A DNA stretch of 64,000 nucleotides from NCBI RefSeq assembly GCF_034932365.1, contig NZ_JAYGHR010000061.1, forward strand, positions 124,001-188,000. The letters run 5' to 3'. The DNA is from Capilliphycus robustus (GTDB taxonomy: Bacteria > Cyanobacteriota > Cyanobacteriia > Cyanobacteriales > Microcoleaceae). Position numbers and translations under genes: made by a program. This document shows, piece by piece, positions 20,122-28,903 of the stretch (its first letter is position 1; each line of letters begins with the position of its first letter). The notes under the pieces were generated by a model, which did no database searches, was not told the origin of the DNA, and worked only from the letters and a program-made list of their open reading frames with translations.

Positions 20122-20156
20122 ACTGTGCAGTGTTACCGAATTGGCGTTGAAAACTT
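20122..20156 (-). other. Homing spacer matching the insertion site
   Basis: This leader-distal spacer matches 61830-61864 in the window at 33 of 35 positions. Counted from the PAM side, mismatches are at positions 20 and 23. In the target reading frame both are third-codon-position changes (Ser TCA/TCG and Val GTG/GTA), so spacer and target encode the same peptide. It lies between the two most diverged repeats. The target has ATG immediately 5' of the protospacer, and the transposon end lies 38 bp beyond its 3' side. Confidence 0.93.
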
Positions 20157-20215
20157 CTGAGTAACGCCTTACGACATCAAGCAACTGAATCACGTACTTT
20201 ATTGATATTATTTTA

Positions 20216-20237
20216 ACTCACCCCGCATGGGGTGAGT
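20216..20237. other. Perfect 9-bp-stem hairpin spanning spacer 2 and a repeat edge
   Basis: ACTCACCCC, loop GCAT, then GGGGTGAGT. The second arm is the edge of the repeat at 20232. On the minus strand, the direction of array transcription, it is followed by TTAAAATAAT. It stands between the ordinary spacers and the homing spacer. It could attenuate transcription or shape processing. The weak U tract argues against a strong terminator. Confidence 0.7.
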
Positions 20238-20841
20238 AACGCCTTACGACATCAAGCAACTGATCACTAAAAAATCGTTGCCAGTGTTACCCCGTAGCTT
20301 GTGTGAGTAACGCCTTACGACATCAAGCAACTGATCACCTTGACAGCAAGCGCGAATTTCCTCGATCTCCTTGCCCTGAGTAACGCCTTACGACATCAAG
20401 CAACTGATCACAGTGATAATCAAAAATCGGATGCTTAAACTCATCATTGTGAGTAACGCCTTACGACATCAAGCAACTGATCACTAAAAAATCGTTGCCA
20501 GTGTTACCCCGTAGCTTGTGTGAGTAACGCCTTACGACATCAAGCAACTGATCACAGAATCCGCCCATTCGTGAAGAATGATATCTGAATGTGAGTAACG
20601 CCTTACGACATCAAGCAACTGATCACGTTGACCATCTGCTAGAGGTCTTACCCGAAGACAGTGAGTAACGCCTTACGACATCAAGCAACTGATCACCCCT
20701 TGATGACTGACATATATTTCCCTGAATTCAGAAGGTGAGTAACGCCTTACGACATCAAGCAACTGATCACTTGAGTTAGAATTTTTACAATTTCTTCGGT
20801 GTCTTGTGAGTAACGCCTTACGACATCAAGCAACTGATCAC

Positions 20842-21083
20842 AGCACAAGCTGAAAGCCTTCTGTGGTCTGAATTCTGTCTAAACTATACAGGCACTTCCT
20901 CACAATAACTCAAGAACCTACTAAAAAATTTAATCTTGTCTTTCTTGCCAACTCTGAAAACCTTGCTATCAGAGACTTACAAGTATCTATTCGGTTTGGA
21001 ACAACCTGTAACTCCTTACTCCATAAGCTTCATAGCTATTTTTCCCGTCCGATTTTCCCGCGCAGCCAGAGATCCTTGTAATT
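20842..21083 (-). promoter_or_regulatory. Probable leader of the CAST CRISPR array
   Basis: About 240 bp of AT-rich non-coding sequence between the last complete repeat and the end of cas5. Its position at the conserved-repeat end, and the array's orientation with the cas operon, mark it as the leader. Whether it has its own promoter or is read through from cas5 cannot be decided by eye. Confidence 0.5.
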
Positions 21084-21713
21084 TCAGTTTTGAATAGTTG
21101 TCCATGCCGATTCCGGAGGAGATTGACAAGCAATGGTTCGCAGGCAATACCGAAACCACCGTGTCCCTTGAAAATTAAAATGATCGACCCAGTACGGTAA
21201 GGTAATCTGGCCCCCATCATCTCTGAGTAACCATTGTCTAGATTTAATGGAAAAATCTTCATTCACTAACTTCACATCATTTACTAAATCATCACTTTCC
21301 CCCAAGTACAGTACACCCCATCGTTTGATCGAGTCAGGATTTAAGAATGCTTGTTCAAGTCTTTCTGGTAAACTTGGATTGTTTTTGTCTTGGTTTGACT
21401 TCACCCACACAATAAAACGAATATCCGTTAATACTTCTTGATAATCTGGTCGCTTATTCCCTTCGTGATTTTTGAGTTTAAACTTAAAGCGATGTAAAGT
21501 TCGTAAGATTTTAGATTGGGCAGGTTGAGAGAGCATTGCGATCGCCAATTGAACACCACAATGCTTTTCGAGATCCATTTCTCCAACCAAAGAGAGCAAG
21601 AGTCCATACAGCGTTGAGTGAGGAGGATAGAGATAAGTTTTCCCATACTCTCTAGCATGAGATTGGCGAAAGGTAGCCGTGGGAACATCAATATAAATAG
21701 CTACTGATTTCAT
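21084..21713 (-). CDS. cas5: Cas5 (type I-B CAST Cascade)
   Basis: 209 residues. The N-terminus SVAIYIDVPTATFRQSHAR and then TYLYPPHSTLYGLLLSLVGE is the first RAMP strand and the glycine-rich helix typical of type I-B/MYXAN Cas5 (Cmx5/DevS-like). Cas5 caps the 5' handle of the crRNA in Cascade. It is the last gene of the minus-strand operon cas6-cas8-cas7-cas5, 21 bp after cas7 and just before the array. No cas3 is associated, consistent with a DNA-binding complex that recruits TniQ/TnsC and does not degrade DNA. The length is usual for Cas5. The ATG at 21713 is the only good start. Confidence 0.88.
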   Translation of the reverse strand: MKSVAIYIDVPTATFRQSHAREYGKTYLYPPHSTLYGLLLSLVGEMDLEKHCGVQLAIAMLSQPAQSKILRTLHRFKFKLKNHEGNKRPDYQEVLTDIRFIVWVKSNQDKNNPSLPERLEQAFLNPDSIKRWGVLYLGESDDLVNDVKLVNEDFSIKSRQWLLRDDGGQITLPYWVDHFNFQGTRWFRYCLRTIACQSPPESAWTTIQN

Positions 21714-21734
21714 AATTTTTAATCCGGCTCTAAT

Positions 21735-22586
21735 TTATGCTTTTAAGTCTAAATCTTGAATAATTTTTTCCTTAAGTTCTTCTGTGGTCTTTTTAACTCC
21801 TTTAAAAAGATGAGCATTTTCAATTTTGAGTCGATTGACAATTTCTCCACCAATCCATAATTCTTTGGCTTCAATATCTCCCCCATCCACTTGTTCGACT
21901 AATTTGGGAGCAATGACTTTCTGATTTTCATCATCCTGTTGAAAACAGTAAAGAAATCGAGGACAATTATCGTTTGTCCAGCGAAAAACAACACTTTCTG
22001 GGGAAAAGTCGAACAAAGAGTCGTTATAATGTCCACCGACTTGACCCAGATTAATAAAAGCATCGATCACATTAATGATACGAGATTTATTAATAAGGTG
22101 ATTTGAGTCTAGCGCGAAGCAATATTGATAGCAGGTGTTATGTACATTTGTCCGGTGAATAGAAAGGTTGTCTTTTTCTCGACTATTGTAATATGTAAAA
22201 GTGGTTCCATCGTAAGGAGTCAAAGAAATAGCACGATTGATTCCCAACCCTCCTCAACGAGCATTAATTGTACCTTTTTGATTTTTTTTAGCCGCTTCGG
22301 TTTCCATAAATCCCATCACATCATCATCAATATAATCTTCGGCACTGTGACTCTTACTTTGTAGGATACGAATTCTTTGAACTTCATCCCATTTTTCGTA
22401 AACCGACTCTCCTTGCTCTTGAAACTGATAGCGAACTTTCCAACGAATACTGAAGGGAGAGATGGTTGTATGGGGTTCACATTGCCAGAGAATTTGTTGA
22501 ATCAGTTGTTCATTTCCCTCATTTTCTCCTCGGTTTAGAGAAGCGGGGGCATAATGGGTGAGTAAGTTACCAAATAAGTATCGCAT
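21735..22586 (-). pseudogene. cas7: Cas7 (type I-B) with an in-frame TGA stop
   Basis: The frame codes for about 283 residues of a Cas7/DevR-type backbone protein: MRYLFGNLLTHYAPASLNRG, then FSIRWKVRYQFQEQG, DYIDDDVMGFME, and after the stop GGLGINRAISLTPYDG. A TGA at 22254-22256 follows KGTINAR in the same frame, and the downstream part continues without shift. This is a single nonsense substitution (CGA to TGA would do), not a frameshift. Cas7 forms the helical filament on the crRNA. With this stop only the first 110 residues would be made, unless there is readthrough or restart at ATG 22247 or another internal codon. A GAGGA ribosome-binding site precedes ATG 22586. A sequencing error remains possible. 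Confidence 0.88.
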
Positions 22587-22613
22587 AATGAATTCCTCAA
22601 ATTAATTAGAAGG

Positions 22614-24335
22614 TTATAAAAGCGCAAATCCTAATCGATATAATTCCTCATAAACCAGCAAAGGAAAGGTCAAAAAAACTAAAAGTTCCCGACTCATCTT
22701 GGCTTGAATCGGATAGCTGGATAAGGCAATATCTCTTGATTCTTTCCAATCCATTTTACCCGTTAGTATAGGTAAAACTAATATTCGGTTTTCGTTGAGA
22801 CTGGAGAGATTATTGGCTCGGGCTAGTAATTTCGCCATTAGTTCTCTAAATGTTTCCTCTTTATAGCAGCCTAATAGCTTCGACTTTAGCTGTTCATTTT
22901 CTCTTGCAATTTTTTTTGAAGCTGTCCCTGCCCCTCGATCAACCTCATAAATCTTAGCATAAATTTGTTTTAATGCTTCGTGAATAACTTCAATAAAAGC
23001 ATTATGTGCTTTCGTGATTTCATCAATATTTTTAATCACCGTGAATAATCCTTGCTGTTCCAATTGAAGTTGCTGCCTAATTTCTCTATAAGAGTCTTCA
23101 TCTTTTAAGGTTGACCAGAGATTTTGCCAGATTGATTCTTGTTTTAATAAATTATCACAAATCATTCCTCGAATTAGATTAACCTTAATTAAAAATTTAT
23201 GTCCCCCTTGTGATAGAGTGTTATCTTGGAGATGGTGACAAATCAGTTTATACTTTTTAAAAATTCTTTTGGTAATTGTAAAATCTTGAATATCTACAGG
23301 ATTATACAAATGAGATGATTGCATTAATTTACCATAGAGAATAACTCGACATCTTTGAGGGCAAAAGCTATGAGTAATTTCCTTTGAATAGTAACTCAAA
23401 GCAGCTTCTCCCAAGCTAGAAACATATAAGTCTTTATATTTTGTTCTGTTTAAACGCCAGCGAATTTGTGCCGATTCTTCTAGATTAATAGGATCGGGAA
23501 TAACCAGCAAGTATTTGGTCAAGCGTTTTTCCCGTAATTTAATTTGTTCGCTAATCTCTTTTGATAAAATTAAATAATGGCACGCAATGGGTAAAAAGAG
23601 AAGAACGAAAGCATATTTGGGGGGTTCTTTACATTGACTATATTCTCGAATCTTTTCATGTCGAACAATTGCCCCCGGATACAACCAACTGACAATGGGA
23701 ATATACTTTTCTGTCCATTGATGAGTTTTGGGGTCGCATAGTCGTTTACTAAAATTTTGATGCACATAGGAAGCTAATTGTTTATATTGCAGACTAAGTT
23801 CAACACCAGCTATTTTGAAATTGACCGAATGATTGGCATCATTCGCATTGACCTTAAGCAATAAATAGAATTGCCAGGGGATCGAAAGGGTTATCAAAAT
23901 TTCGAGAAATAAATAAGGTGCAATTTTCTCAATGTTGATTCCTAAACCTTTATATTGACTAGCGATTGAGGTTAAATTTTTGTTGTATTGTAATAAAGTT
24001 TGACTCAAAACTTCTTGCAAGTGAACTCTATTGATTAAGGACATCGATTGAGGATCTAACCCTGTTAATGAAATTAAGCCTCGCTCATCGATTTGAAATG
24101 CTTGTTTAAGTAGCCAATCCAAGACAGCCTCATCTTGCCCTTCCCAATCCAGACTAATGCTGTTTGGGGTCAATTCCCATGAGAGTTTTCCTAGACGTTG
24201 CGATGGGTGAGGAAATCGTTTTTCGAGTTGCTTTAAGGTCATCCATAATCCTAATATTCCTGCACGATGAATCACGGTAGTATCGGATGCGTCAAGATGA
24301 AGGTAGATCTTAGATTGAATTGAAGTTGCAGTCAT
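22614..24335 (-). CDS. cas8: Cas8 large subunit (type I-B / MYXAN-like, CAST)
   Basis: 573 residues, begins MTATSIQSKIYLHLDASDTT and continues VIHRAGILGLWMTLKQLEKR, a typical N-terminus for Cas8 of the I-B/MYXAN type. It recognises the PAM (here probably ATG) and completes Cascade. There is no HD or helicase domain. Intact frame with basic patches (RCRVILYGKLMQSS, KIARENEQLKSKLL). It lies 8 bp after cas6 and 27 bp before cas7, so the genes are one operon. A C-terminal small-subunit-like helical region is likely. In CAST Cascades Cas8 also contacts TniQ, which is family knowledge. Confidence 0.85.
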   Translation of the reverse strand: MTATSIQSKIYLHLDASDTTVIHRAGILGLWMTLKQLEKRFPHPSQRLGKLSWELTPNSISLDWEGQDEAVLDWLLKQAFQIDERGLISLTGLDPQSMSLINRVHLQEVLSQTLLQYNKNLTSIASQYKGLGINIEKIAPYLFLEILITLSIPWQFYLLLKVNANDANHSVNFKIAGVELSLQYKQLASYVHQNFSKRLCDPKTHQWTEKYIPIVSWLYPGAIVRHEKIREYSQCKEPPKYAFVLLFLPIACHYLILSKEISEQIKLREKRLTKYLLVIPDPINLEESAQIRWRLNRTKYKDLYVSSLGEAALSYYSKEITHSFCPQRCRVILYGKLMQSSHLYNPVDIQDFTITKRIFKKYKLICHHLQDNTLSQGGHKFLIKVNLIRGMICDNLLKQESIWQNLWSTLKDEDSYREIRQQLQLEQQGLFTVIKNIDEITKAHNAFIEVIHEALKQIYAKIYEVDRGAGTASKKIARENEQLKSKLLGCYKEETFRELMAKLLARANNLSSLNENRILVLPILTGKMDWKESRDIALSSYPIQAKMSRELLVFLTFPLLVYEELYRLGFALL

Positions 24336-24343
24336 TTCTTGTC

Positions 24344-24976
24344 CTATTTATGCTTAAAAGGGACAAATACGCCACATCCCATTTTTGGTTTTCCTCCAAT
24401 ACCTTTTTCTTGGAGAGAGATAGAATCTTCATCAGTTAAATCGCTGATTTGTACACCATAGCCTACGAGGGTTTTTCCTTTTACGTCTAGTACACGACGA
24501 ATAGGTTCACCTTCGGGTCTAGTAATGAGCTTAAGAGTAGCGGTTATGTTACGCTGGTCAAGTTGGCGTTTTGCAGCATCCAGAAAAGCTTGAGGTTCAT
24601 CAAATCCTCGAATAATGACCAAGCGAGAATAAAGAGAATGATAAGGAGTAAGAAATTGAGATTCTGGTAATCCAAGGCGAATTTTATGTCCATTGAGGTT
24701 GAGAGTTTTACCTGCAAGTCGATAGATAAGAGGAACTTGATTTGTGGGGAGACGCAAACACAGTTGGGAGTTTTCAGTAATTTGAAGATGTGTAGGAAAT
24801 TCTGGTATGCCTGAGATGGGATGAATACTCAAGGTGCTTAATTCGTGAATCACAGGGAATAGACGGCAGATACTTGCATAGAGAGGATAAGGGTGATGGA
24901 AAGGAATTTTGTGACCTCTGATGGGGAATTTTTGATCAACATAGGGATTGAGTTGTGGGGAGTCGTAGGTAGGCAT
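24344..24976 (-). CDS. cas6: Cas6 crRNA endonuclease (Cmx6-like)
   Basis: 210 residues from ATG 24976 (MPTYDSPQLNPYVDQKF); an in-frame TTG at 24988 is less likely. It has the Cas6/Cmx6 layout: HPYPLYASICRLFPVIHEL near the N-terminus, and a glycine-rich C-terminal loop GIGGKPKMGCGVFVPF that binds the repeat hairpin. Cas6 cuts the precursor at the repeat and stays on the 3' hairpin. It is the first gene of the operon. It is the only Cas6 in the window, so it might also process the type III-B array, although the repeats differ. Confidence 0.85.
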   Translation of the reverse strand: MPTYDSPQLNPYVDQKFPIRGHKIPFHHPYPLYASICRLFPVIHELSTLSIHPISGIPEFPTHLQITENSQLCLRLPTNQVPLIYRLAGKTLNLNGHKIRLGLPESQFLTPYHSLYSRLVIIRGFDEPQAFLDAAKRQLDQRNITATLKLITRPEGEPIRRVLDVKGKTLVGYGVQISDLTDEDSISLQEKGIGGKPKMGCGVFVPFKHK

Positions 24977-25267
24977 GGAAAAATTCAATAACCTGATGGC
25001 ATTTAATTATAGTGCTAGAATTTTGGGATGAGTTATGCTTCTTTAAGTTGTTTTTAGAATTAGTTAATAAATGATTAAGTTGAAAGAGACAGCATTGCCA
25101 ACTACATGAAACCCAAATTCTAGAAAACGATTATGGTAGTGATGTAATCAGTATGAAGGCATTAGAGTGAGATTTGATGGCAATTGGAAAAATTAGAGAA
25201 ACTGGAGAATAGGAATTTTTTCTGAATCATCTTCTAATATGAGTTTTTCCTATTCAGCCAAAATCAA
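24977..25267 (-). promoter_or_regulatory. cas operon promoter region
   Basis: A 290-bp AT-rich region between cas6 and the DUF262 gene (both minus strand). A perfect TATAAT on the minus strand lies at 25006-25011, about 30 bp ahead of the cas6 ATG, with no clear -35 box. No gene is visible in this stretch. Confidence 0.4.
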
Positions 25268-27088
25268 TTAAAATGAGCAGAGCAATTGAATGTTGTTCGC
25301 TTTCTGTTTCCCATTTTTATAAGATTGATGTTGTTTCCCCATCGCTTCAGTCATCAAACCCAGAAGTGCTGCGGTGCGATATTCAAAAAAAGCGTCAAAA
25401 TCATCCGTCCAAAGCGTGTAGGGTTCAATCAGATGGGAGAATAAAATCTGATCGATCCTTTTTTTTGACATTCCCTCCTTCCGCAATTTAGCCAAATACT
25501 CAGAAGGCGCTTTCCCACCCAAAAACTTATTCGTCTTTAACTTCAAAGGCGTTTTATTCACAATACTGTTGTATCGAGTCCGATCAATTCCTTGAGATTT
25601 GCACCACTGCTGCGGAAAAATATGATGATTCTCAATCTTTTCATCAAAATACTGCACCGAATTAATCGATTCTCCACTGAAAAAGTCTAACGCCCCTTCT
25701 CGTCTTAACAACGCCGAAATTGCCCGATAGGTTGAACCTTGAGAATTGGTTAAATTCTGCAACCGTTCCTCCGTTAAAAAAGCTTCGAGTACCGTTGCGG
25801 GGATATTTCCACCTTGCAACCACTGGGGAACTTCTATCAAATCCTTTGCCGCTTTTCCTTCCCGTCCCCGCGAATAAGTTCCCGATGCCGCACCGCAATA
25901 AAACCATTGTAATAATAACCTGCGAATTGCATCAACTTTAACTCCTTCTCCCAAAATAACAAATAACGGTGCCATAACTACCAATTGCATGGGATAGGGT
26001 AAATCATCCGCGTCAAAAATTGCCTGTTCGTGTAAAAACCGTGCGGCTTTTTCTAACCCAACAGAAATCGGTTCCGACCATTTTTGATATTGGTCTTGGC
26101 TTAAATTCAAGATTCGATTTCGACTCATACTCACCGAGGGGAGTTGATCGGCAGAACTTCCCTTTTCTATTGCTTCCATCCGTTGAGTGTAGCTATCGAT
26201 TAAAGCGATGGATTGTAAAAAATCACTGGGTTTTAACAGACGCAAGACCCGATAAGCTGCAAACCGTTTTTCTCGGTTTTGCCAATCGAAACGCAAATTA
26301 AAATCTTCGGCCGCAAAGGAGGAGGTTAATAAATTAAACTGGGTGAGTTCTTGCTGTTTTTGGTTGTGCTTCTCGAAAATATAACAAACTGCTTCTTTCG
26401 GGAGTGAGGGTCGGAGTACAAATAATCCCATCTGATAATGTTCAAACTGCTTAATGACTTCTCGTTCAAACCGTTCGATTAACTCGATCTTTTGAGAATT
26501 CCCCTGCCAATATTTCCAATATCCGCTTCGCCACTGCATAAAGTTGAAGACTTCCGAGACGGGGAATAAACCCAATTCAAATTCTTTCTCCGTTGTCGAA
26601 CAATCAATGGTCGGTTCTGCGAGTTGCTGTAGCTTTTTGTTCGCTTTTAATCCGATAATGGCATCTACACGGTCAGTATGGGGATAATCTAACGCTTTCT
26701 CTATATCGAGATAGTACCAACGTTGGTCGGGTTTATAGCGTTTTCCTCGATCAATCCAAACGGGTTGGTTTGAAAGCAAACTCATCCATAACGTTGTGGT
26801 GCGTTGCTGTCCGTCGAGAATTAATCCTTTGGGTTCTATCAAGTTGTCAGAAGCTACCCCCTCAATAGGACGGTATTTGAATTTGATATCGGGATTTCCC
26901 CGTTGCAATAACATTACCGCCCCAATGGGAAAGCCAAGAGAAACCGAAGCGATCGCTTCAGAAATTCGTTCTTCTGTCCAACACCAGGAACGTTGAAAGT
27001 CTACGAGTTGGATTTTTCCGGTTTTGATATCTTGCAGCAGATCGAGTAACGGTTCTTTGATGAGGTCGTAGGTTGATAAAGCATTCAT
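25268..27088 (-). CDS. DUF262 / HNH (DUF1524) protein, GmrSD-like type IV restriction enzyme
   Basis: 606 residues from ATG 27088. The N-terminal DUF262 domain shows IQLVDFQRSWCWTEERISEA, SLGFPIGAVMLLQRG and the hallmark LILDGQQRTTTLW (ParB-like NTPase fold). The C-terminal HNH/DUF1524 region has ENHHIFPQQW and NSIVNKTPLKLKTNKFLGGK. GmrSD-family enzymes cut modified phage DNA using NTP, so an anti-phage role is likely by family. It is the first cargo gene beside the CAST cas operon. No partner gene is adjacent and both domains are in one chain, so it resembles fused GmrSD proteins. Confidence 0.85.
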   Translation of the reverse strand: MNALSTYDLIKEPLLDLLQDIKTGKIQLVDFQRSWCWTEERISEAIASVSLGFPIGAVMLLQRGNPDIKFKYRPIEGVASDNLIEPKGLILDGQQRTTTLWMSLLSNQPVWIDRGKRYKPDQRWYYLDIEKALDYPHTDRVDAIIGLKANKKLQQLAEPTIDCSTTEKEFELGLFPVSEVFNFMQWRSGYWKYWQGNSQKIELIERFEREVIKQFEHYQMGLFVLRPSLPKEAVCYIFEKHNQKQQELTQFNLLTSSFAAEDFNLRFDWQNREKRFAAYRVLRLLKPSDFLQSIALIDSYTQRMEAIEKGSSADQLPSVSMSRNRILNLSQDQYQKWSEPISVGLEKAARFLHEQAIFDADDLPYPMQLVVMAPLFVILGEGVKVDAIRRLLLQWFYCGAASGTYSRGREGKAAKDLIEVPQWLQGGNIPATVLEAFLTEERLQNLTNSQGSTYRAISALLRREGALDFFSGESINSVQYFDEKIENHHIFPQQWCKSQGIDRTRYNSIVNKTPLKLKTNKFLGGKAPSEYLAKLRKEGMSKKRIDQILFSHLIEPYTLWTDDFDAFFEYRTAALLGLMTEAMGKQHQSYKNGKQKANNIQLLCSF

Positions 27089-27184
27089 GGATTTCAATAA
27101 ATTTTCGATAAATTGATACTTTTATCAACTTATCAAACCTCTATAAAAGTTGGCTAGGAAAAAAAGTGTCACGGTGACACCTGA

Positions 27185-27219
27185 AGAAGTCAGAAGTCAG
27201 AAGTCAGAAGTCAGAAGTA
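27185..27219 (+). repeat. AGAAGTC heptamer tandem repeat
   Basis: Five consecutive 7-bp units of AGAAGTC (last unit AGAAGTA). It has the same heptamer unit length as the CACCCGA tracts elsewhere in the window. The surrounding 27089-27347 has no supported gene. Confidence 0.85.
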
Positions 27220-27347
27220 AGTAGGCGGTCATAAATAAGCGTTCAACCTGAAAATCGTGCATCTCTTATAACAAGGGACTTACAGCATTTAGCATTATTC
27301 GTTTAATTCTGCCTACCTACTTAGTAGTGCTAGAAGAATTTTTCTCG

Positions 27348-27659
27348 TTATTTATTTTCCCGATAATATTCTTGAATTAATTCTTCGGGCGTGAGATCAA
27401 ATGTTTCTAAAAACCAATCCATTTGGGAGAGAAGACGTTGATATCGTTGTGCGGGTGGACGGTAGGAACTGGCTGTTTTGTCTTCAAACCAATGTTTAAC
27501 GGTACATTCAGAGACTCCACACAGTAAACCTAAATTGGTATACCCAATCACTCCCCAACGAATCAAAAAATCTTGGGGGTGCATTTGTCCCCACATCCAA
27601 TTTTGAAATGCTTCTTTGTCTTCAAGGTTGTTGTTCAAATGTCTCGATGTCGGCTTCAT
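27348..27659 (-). CDS. Small helix-turn-helix protein
   Basis: 103 residues with WGVIGYTNLGLLCGVSECTV and KHWFEDKT, a helix-turn-helix resembling those of Xre/MerR-like small regulators. The C-terminus is acidic (FDLTPEELIQEYYRENK). The region resembles the HTHs of the proteins at 27964-28299 and 28904-29191 (GLSPHTIKDW, CDCSLTTVNHWF). Its start overlaps the end of the next gene upstream by 38 bp, so the two are probably co-translated. It may regulate cargo or CAST genes; this is not shown by sequence. Confidence 0.6.
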   Translation of the reverse strand: MKPTSRHLNNNLEDKEAFQNWMWGQMHPQDFLIRWGVIGYTNLGLLCGVSECTVKHWFEDKTASSYRPPAQRYQRLLSQMDWFLETFDLTPEELIQEYYRENK

Positions 27660-27876
27660 AAGCCCAATCTTCTTGACAGAAGGAGTAACTGGGACTATTC
27701 GGATGTAAACGAATTTGATAGTGCCAGCCGATAGCTTGACAGGTACTTTCTTCTGTCCAAGTTAAACCGATAATTGTGCCGTGGTCGTGGGGGTCAACTT
27801 TTGACCAAATTACGGTTTGACCCACGCAAAAACGAGGTAGGGGCAAGGGGTTGGGTAAAGTGGGTTGAGAGGTCAT
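27622..27876 (-). CDS. Hypothetical protein, SH3-like small domain
   Basis: 84 residues: PRFCVGQTVIWSKVDPHDHG, TIIGLTWTEES and WHYQIRLHPNSPSYSFCQED. The pattern of short beta strands with GxxV..G.TW and YQ resembles small SH3-like barrel proteins common in cyanobacteria, often encoded beside regulators. ATG at 27876. It overlaps the downstream HTH gene by 38 bp. Function unknown. Confidence 0.55.
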   Translation of the reverse strand: MTSQPTLPNPLPLPRFCVGQTVIWSKVDPHDHGTIIGLTWTEESTCQAIGWHYQIRLHPNSPSYSFCQEDWAYEADIETFEQQP

Positions 27877-27963
27877 CGATCATTTCCGGTGTAAAGGTGA
27901 ATTATTAGTTTTACCCTAGAGCGACCCCTATCAAAATGGCAAGAAATTTTTGCCAATTGGCAG

Positions 27964-28299
27964 TTAAAGAGAATGTCGTCGAGTTTGTTGGTTATACATC
28001 TGTCGTAGGGTCTGAAGGTATTGGGGTTCGGTTTCAATAGCGATCCAGATGTGGTGGGCGAACGCCATGCGCTGTTTGTGTTTTTCACTGGGGGTGCGAC
28101 AGTCCACGCCTTGAGAAAACCAATGGTTGACTGTGGTGAGGGAACAATCACAGATGAAGGCCAGTTCTTCTCTAGAAACGTTCCACTGTCGCAGAAATTC
28201 ATCGAGTTCCATTTGGGTGTTGTCTATGGGGGCTAAATAGATTTTTAACCCCTCCCAGTGTCGGTGAGTTGGTGTTTTTGAGGCAAGATTCATAGCCAT
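27964..28299 (-). CDS. Small helix-turn-helix protein
   Basis: About 111 residues from ATG 28299 (MAMNLASKTPTHRHWEG). Earlier non-ATG starts give an unlikely leader. A helix-turn-helix is readable in DEFLRQWNVSREELAFICDC and SLTTVNHWFSQG, with a C-terminal helix region IWIAIETEPQYLQTLRQMYN. It shares its pattern with the two other small HTH proteins nearby, suggesting duplicated regulators. A basic end (QQTRRHSL) could help DNA binding. Confidence 0.55.
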   Translation of the reverse strand: MAMNLASKTPTHRHWEGLKIYLAPIDNTQMELDEFLRQWNVSREELAFICDCSLTTVNHWFSQGVDCRTPSEKHKQRMAFAHHIWIAIETEPQYLQTLRQMYNQQTRRHSL

Positions 28300-28561
28300 G
28301 CTGTTTGCCAAAAGGCAAGGTTGGGTGGGAAGTAAAGCTTTGATTGGTAGACAGAACAATCTGCCCAAGCAATTAATCTGCTTTGATGAAGTGAACCTAT
28401 TTCAACGAGCGCCTGTAACAGTTGGCCCGGAGGTCTGGCTAATTTTTCAACCTCACGATGATCGCCCCCGTTGTCGGCGCTTTATATTATCTGTCATAGT
28501 AGCATATTAGCTAAAAATCAGCTATGATTTAGCTACAAATAGTCAAGTTTGAGGTGCTTCA

Positions 28562-28783
28562 GTGTACGATGATAAAGAGCTAGAGCTAACTAAATTTGTG
28601 AGTAAAAGAGTTTTTATCACCCTGCCTGATTCTGTCTACGACACTTTGGAGCGGTGGGCCAACCACCAAGGTAGACCCGTCGCCAATTTAGCTGCTTACA
28701 TTGTTGAGAAGGCTTTGGAAGAAGCTGAACGAGAGGGGAAGATTCCTCCCGAGTCCGGTGAAGAATCGTCTAAGTCGTCGTAG
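28562..28783 (+). CDS. CopG-type ribbon-helix-helix protein
   Basis: 73 residues starting at GTG 28562. SKRVFITLPDSVYDTLERWA, NHQGRPVANLAAYIVEKALE is the typical ribbon-helix-helix: a basic strand, then two helices around a glycine turn. The tail is acidic and Ser-rich. Such proteins bind DNA as dimers and often control plasmid copy or toxin-antitoxin genes. No toxin partner is adjacent. It is divergent from the HTH genes on its left. Confidence 0.7.
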   Translation: MYDDKELELTKFVSKRVFITLPDSVYDTLERWANHQGRPVANLAAYIVEKALEEAEREGKIPPESGEESSKSS

Positions 28784-28903
28784 GTTGATAAAGAATTCAT
28801 GCGATCGCCTTTTTAAATAAAAACTGTCCAATTTCCAGCCTAAAGTTGAAGGGATAGAGAAAACAAGGGGTTTAGCGTTGAGTTGGTCGTGAGTCACGAT
28901 CAG

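Larger units (their letters stand above)
20086..20841 (-). CRISPR. CAST type I-B CRISPR array (11 repeats, 10 spacers)
   Basis: 36-bp repeats on the plus strand begin GTGAGTAACGCC and end CAACTGATCAC, with spacers of 34-38 bp. Repeats start at 20086, 20157, 20232, 20303, 20376, 20449, 20520, 20591, 20661, 20735 and 20806. The array is read on the minus strand, in line with the cas genes, so the leader is at 20842 and above. The leader-distal repeats diverge. The repeat at 20157 begins CT and has an extra A (37 bp). The repeat at 20086 has GTAAG. The one at 20376 also begins CT. Each repeat contains the small stem GTAA-GGCG-TTAC. Spacers at 20268-20302 and 20485-20519 are identical. No adaptation genes are present. 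Confidence 0.97.

Noticed and set aside
20216..20237. Intrinsic terminator within the array
   Set aside because: The stem is strong but the following sequence (TTAAAATAAT) is a weak U tract, so I list it as a hairpin only.
20987..21262. Minus-strand frame overlapping the end of cas5
   Set aside because: Cas5 in the other frame has clear family motifs to its stop at 21084, so this is a shadow.
21084..24976. Type I-D or V-K CAST
   Set aside because: No Cas10d, Csc1/Csc2 or Cas12k is present. The Cas8, Cas7 and Cas5 sequences look like type I-B (MYXAN-like).
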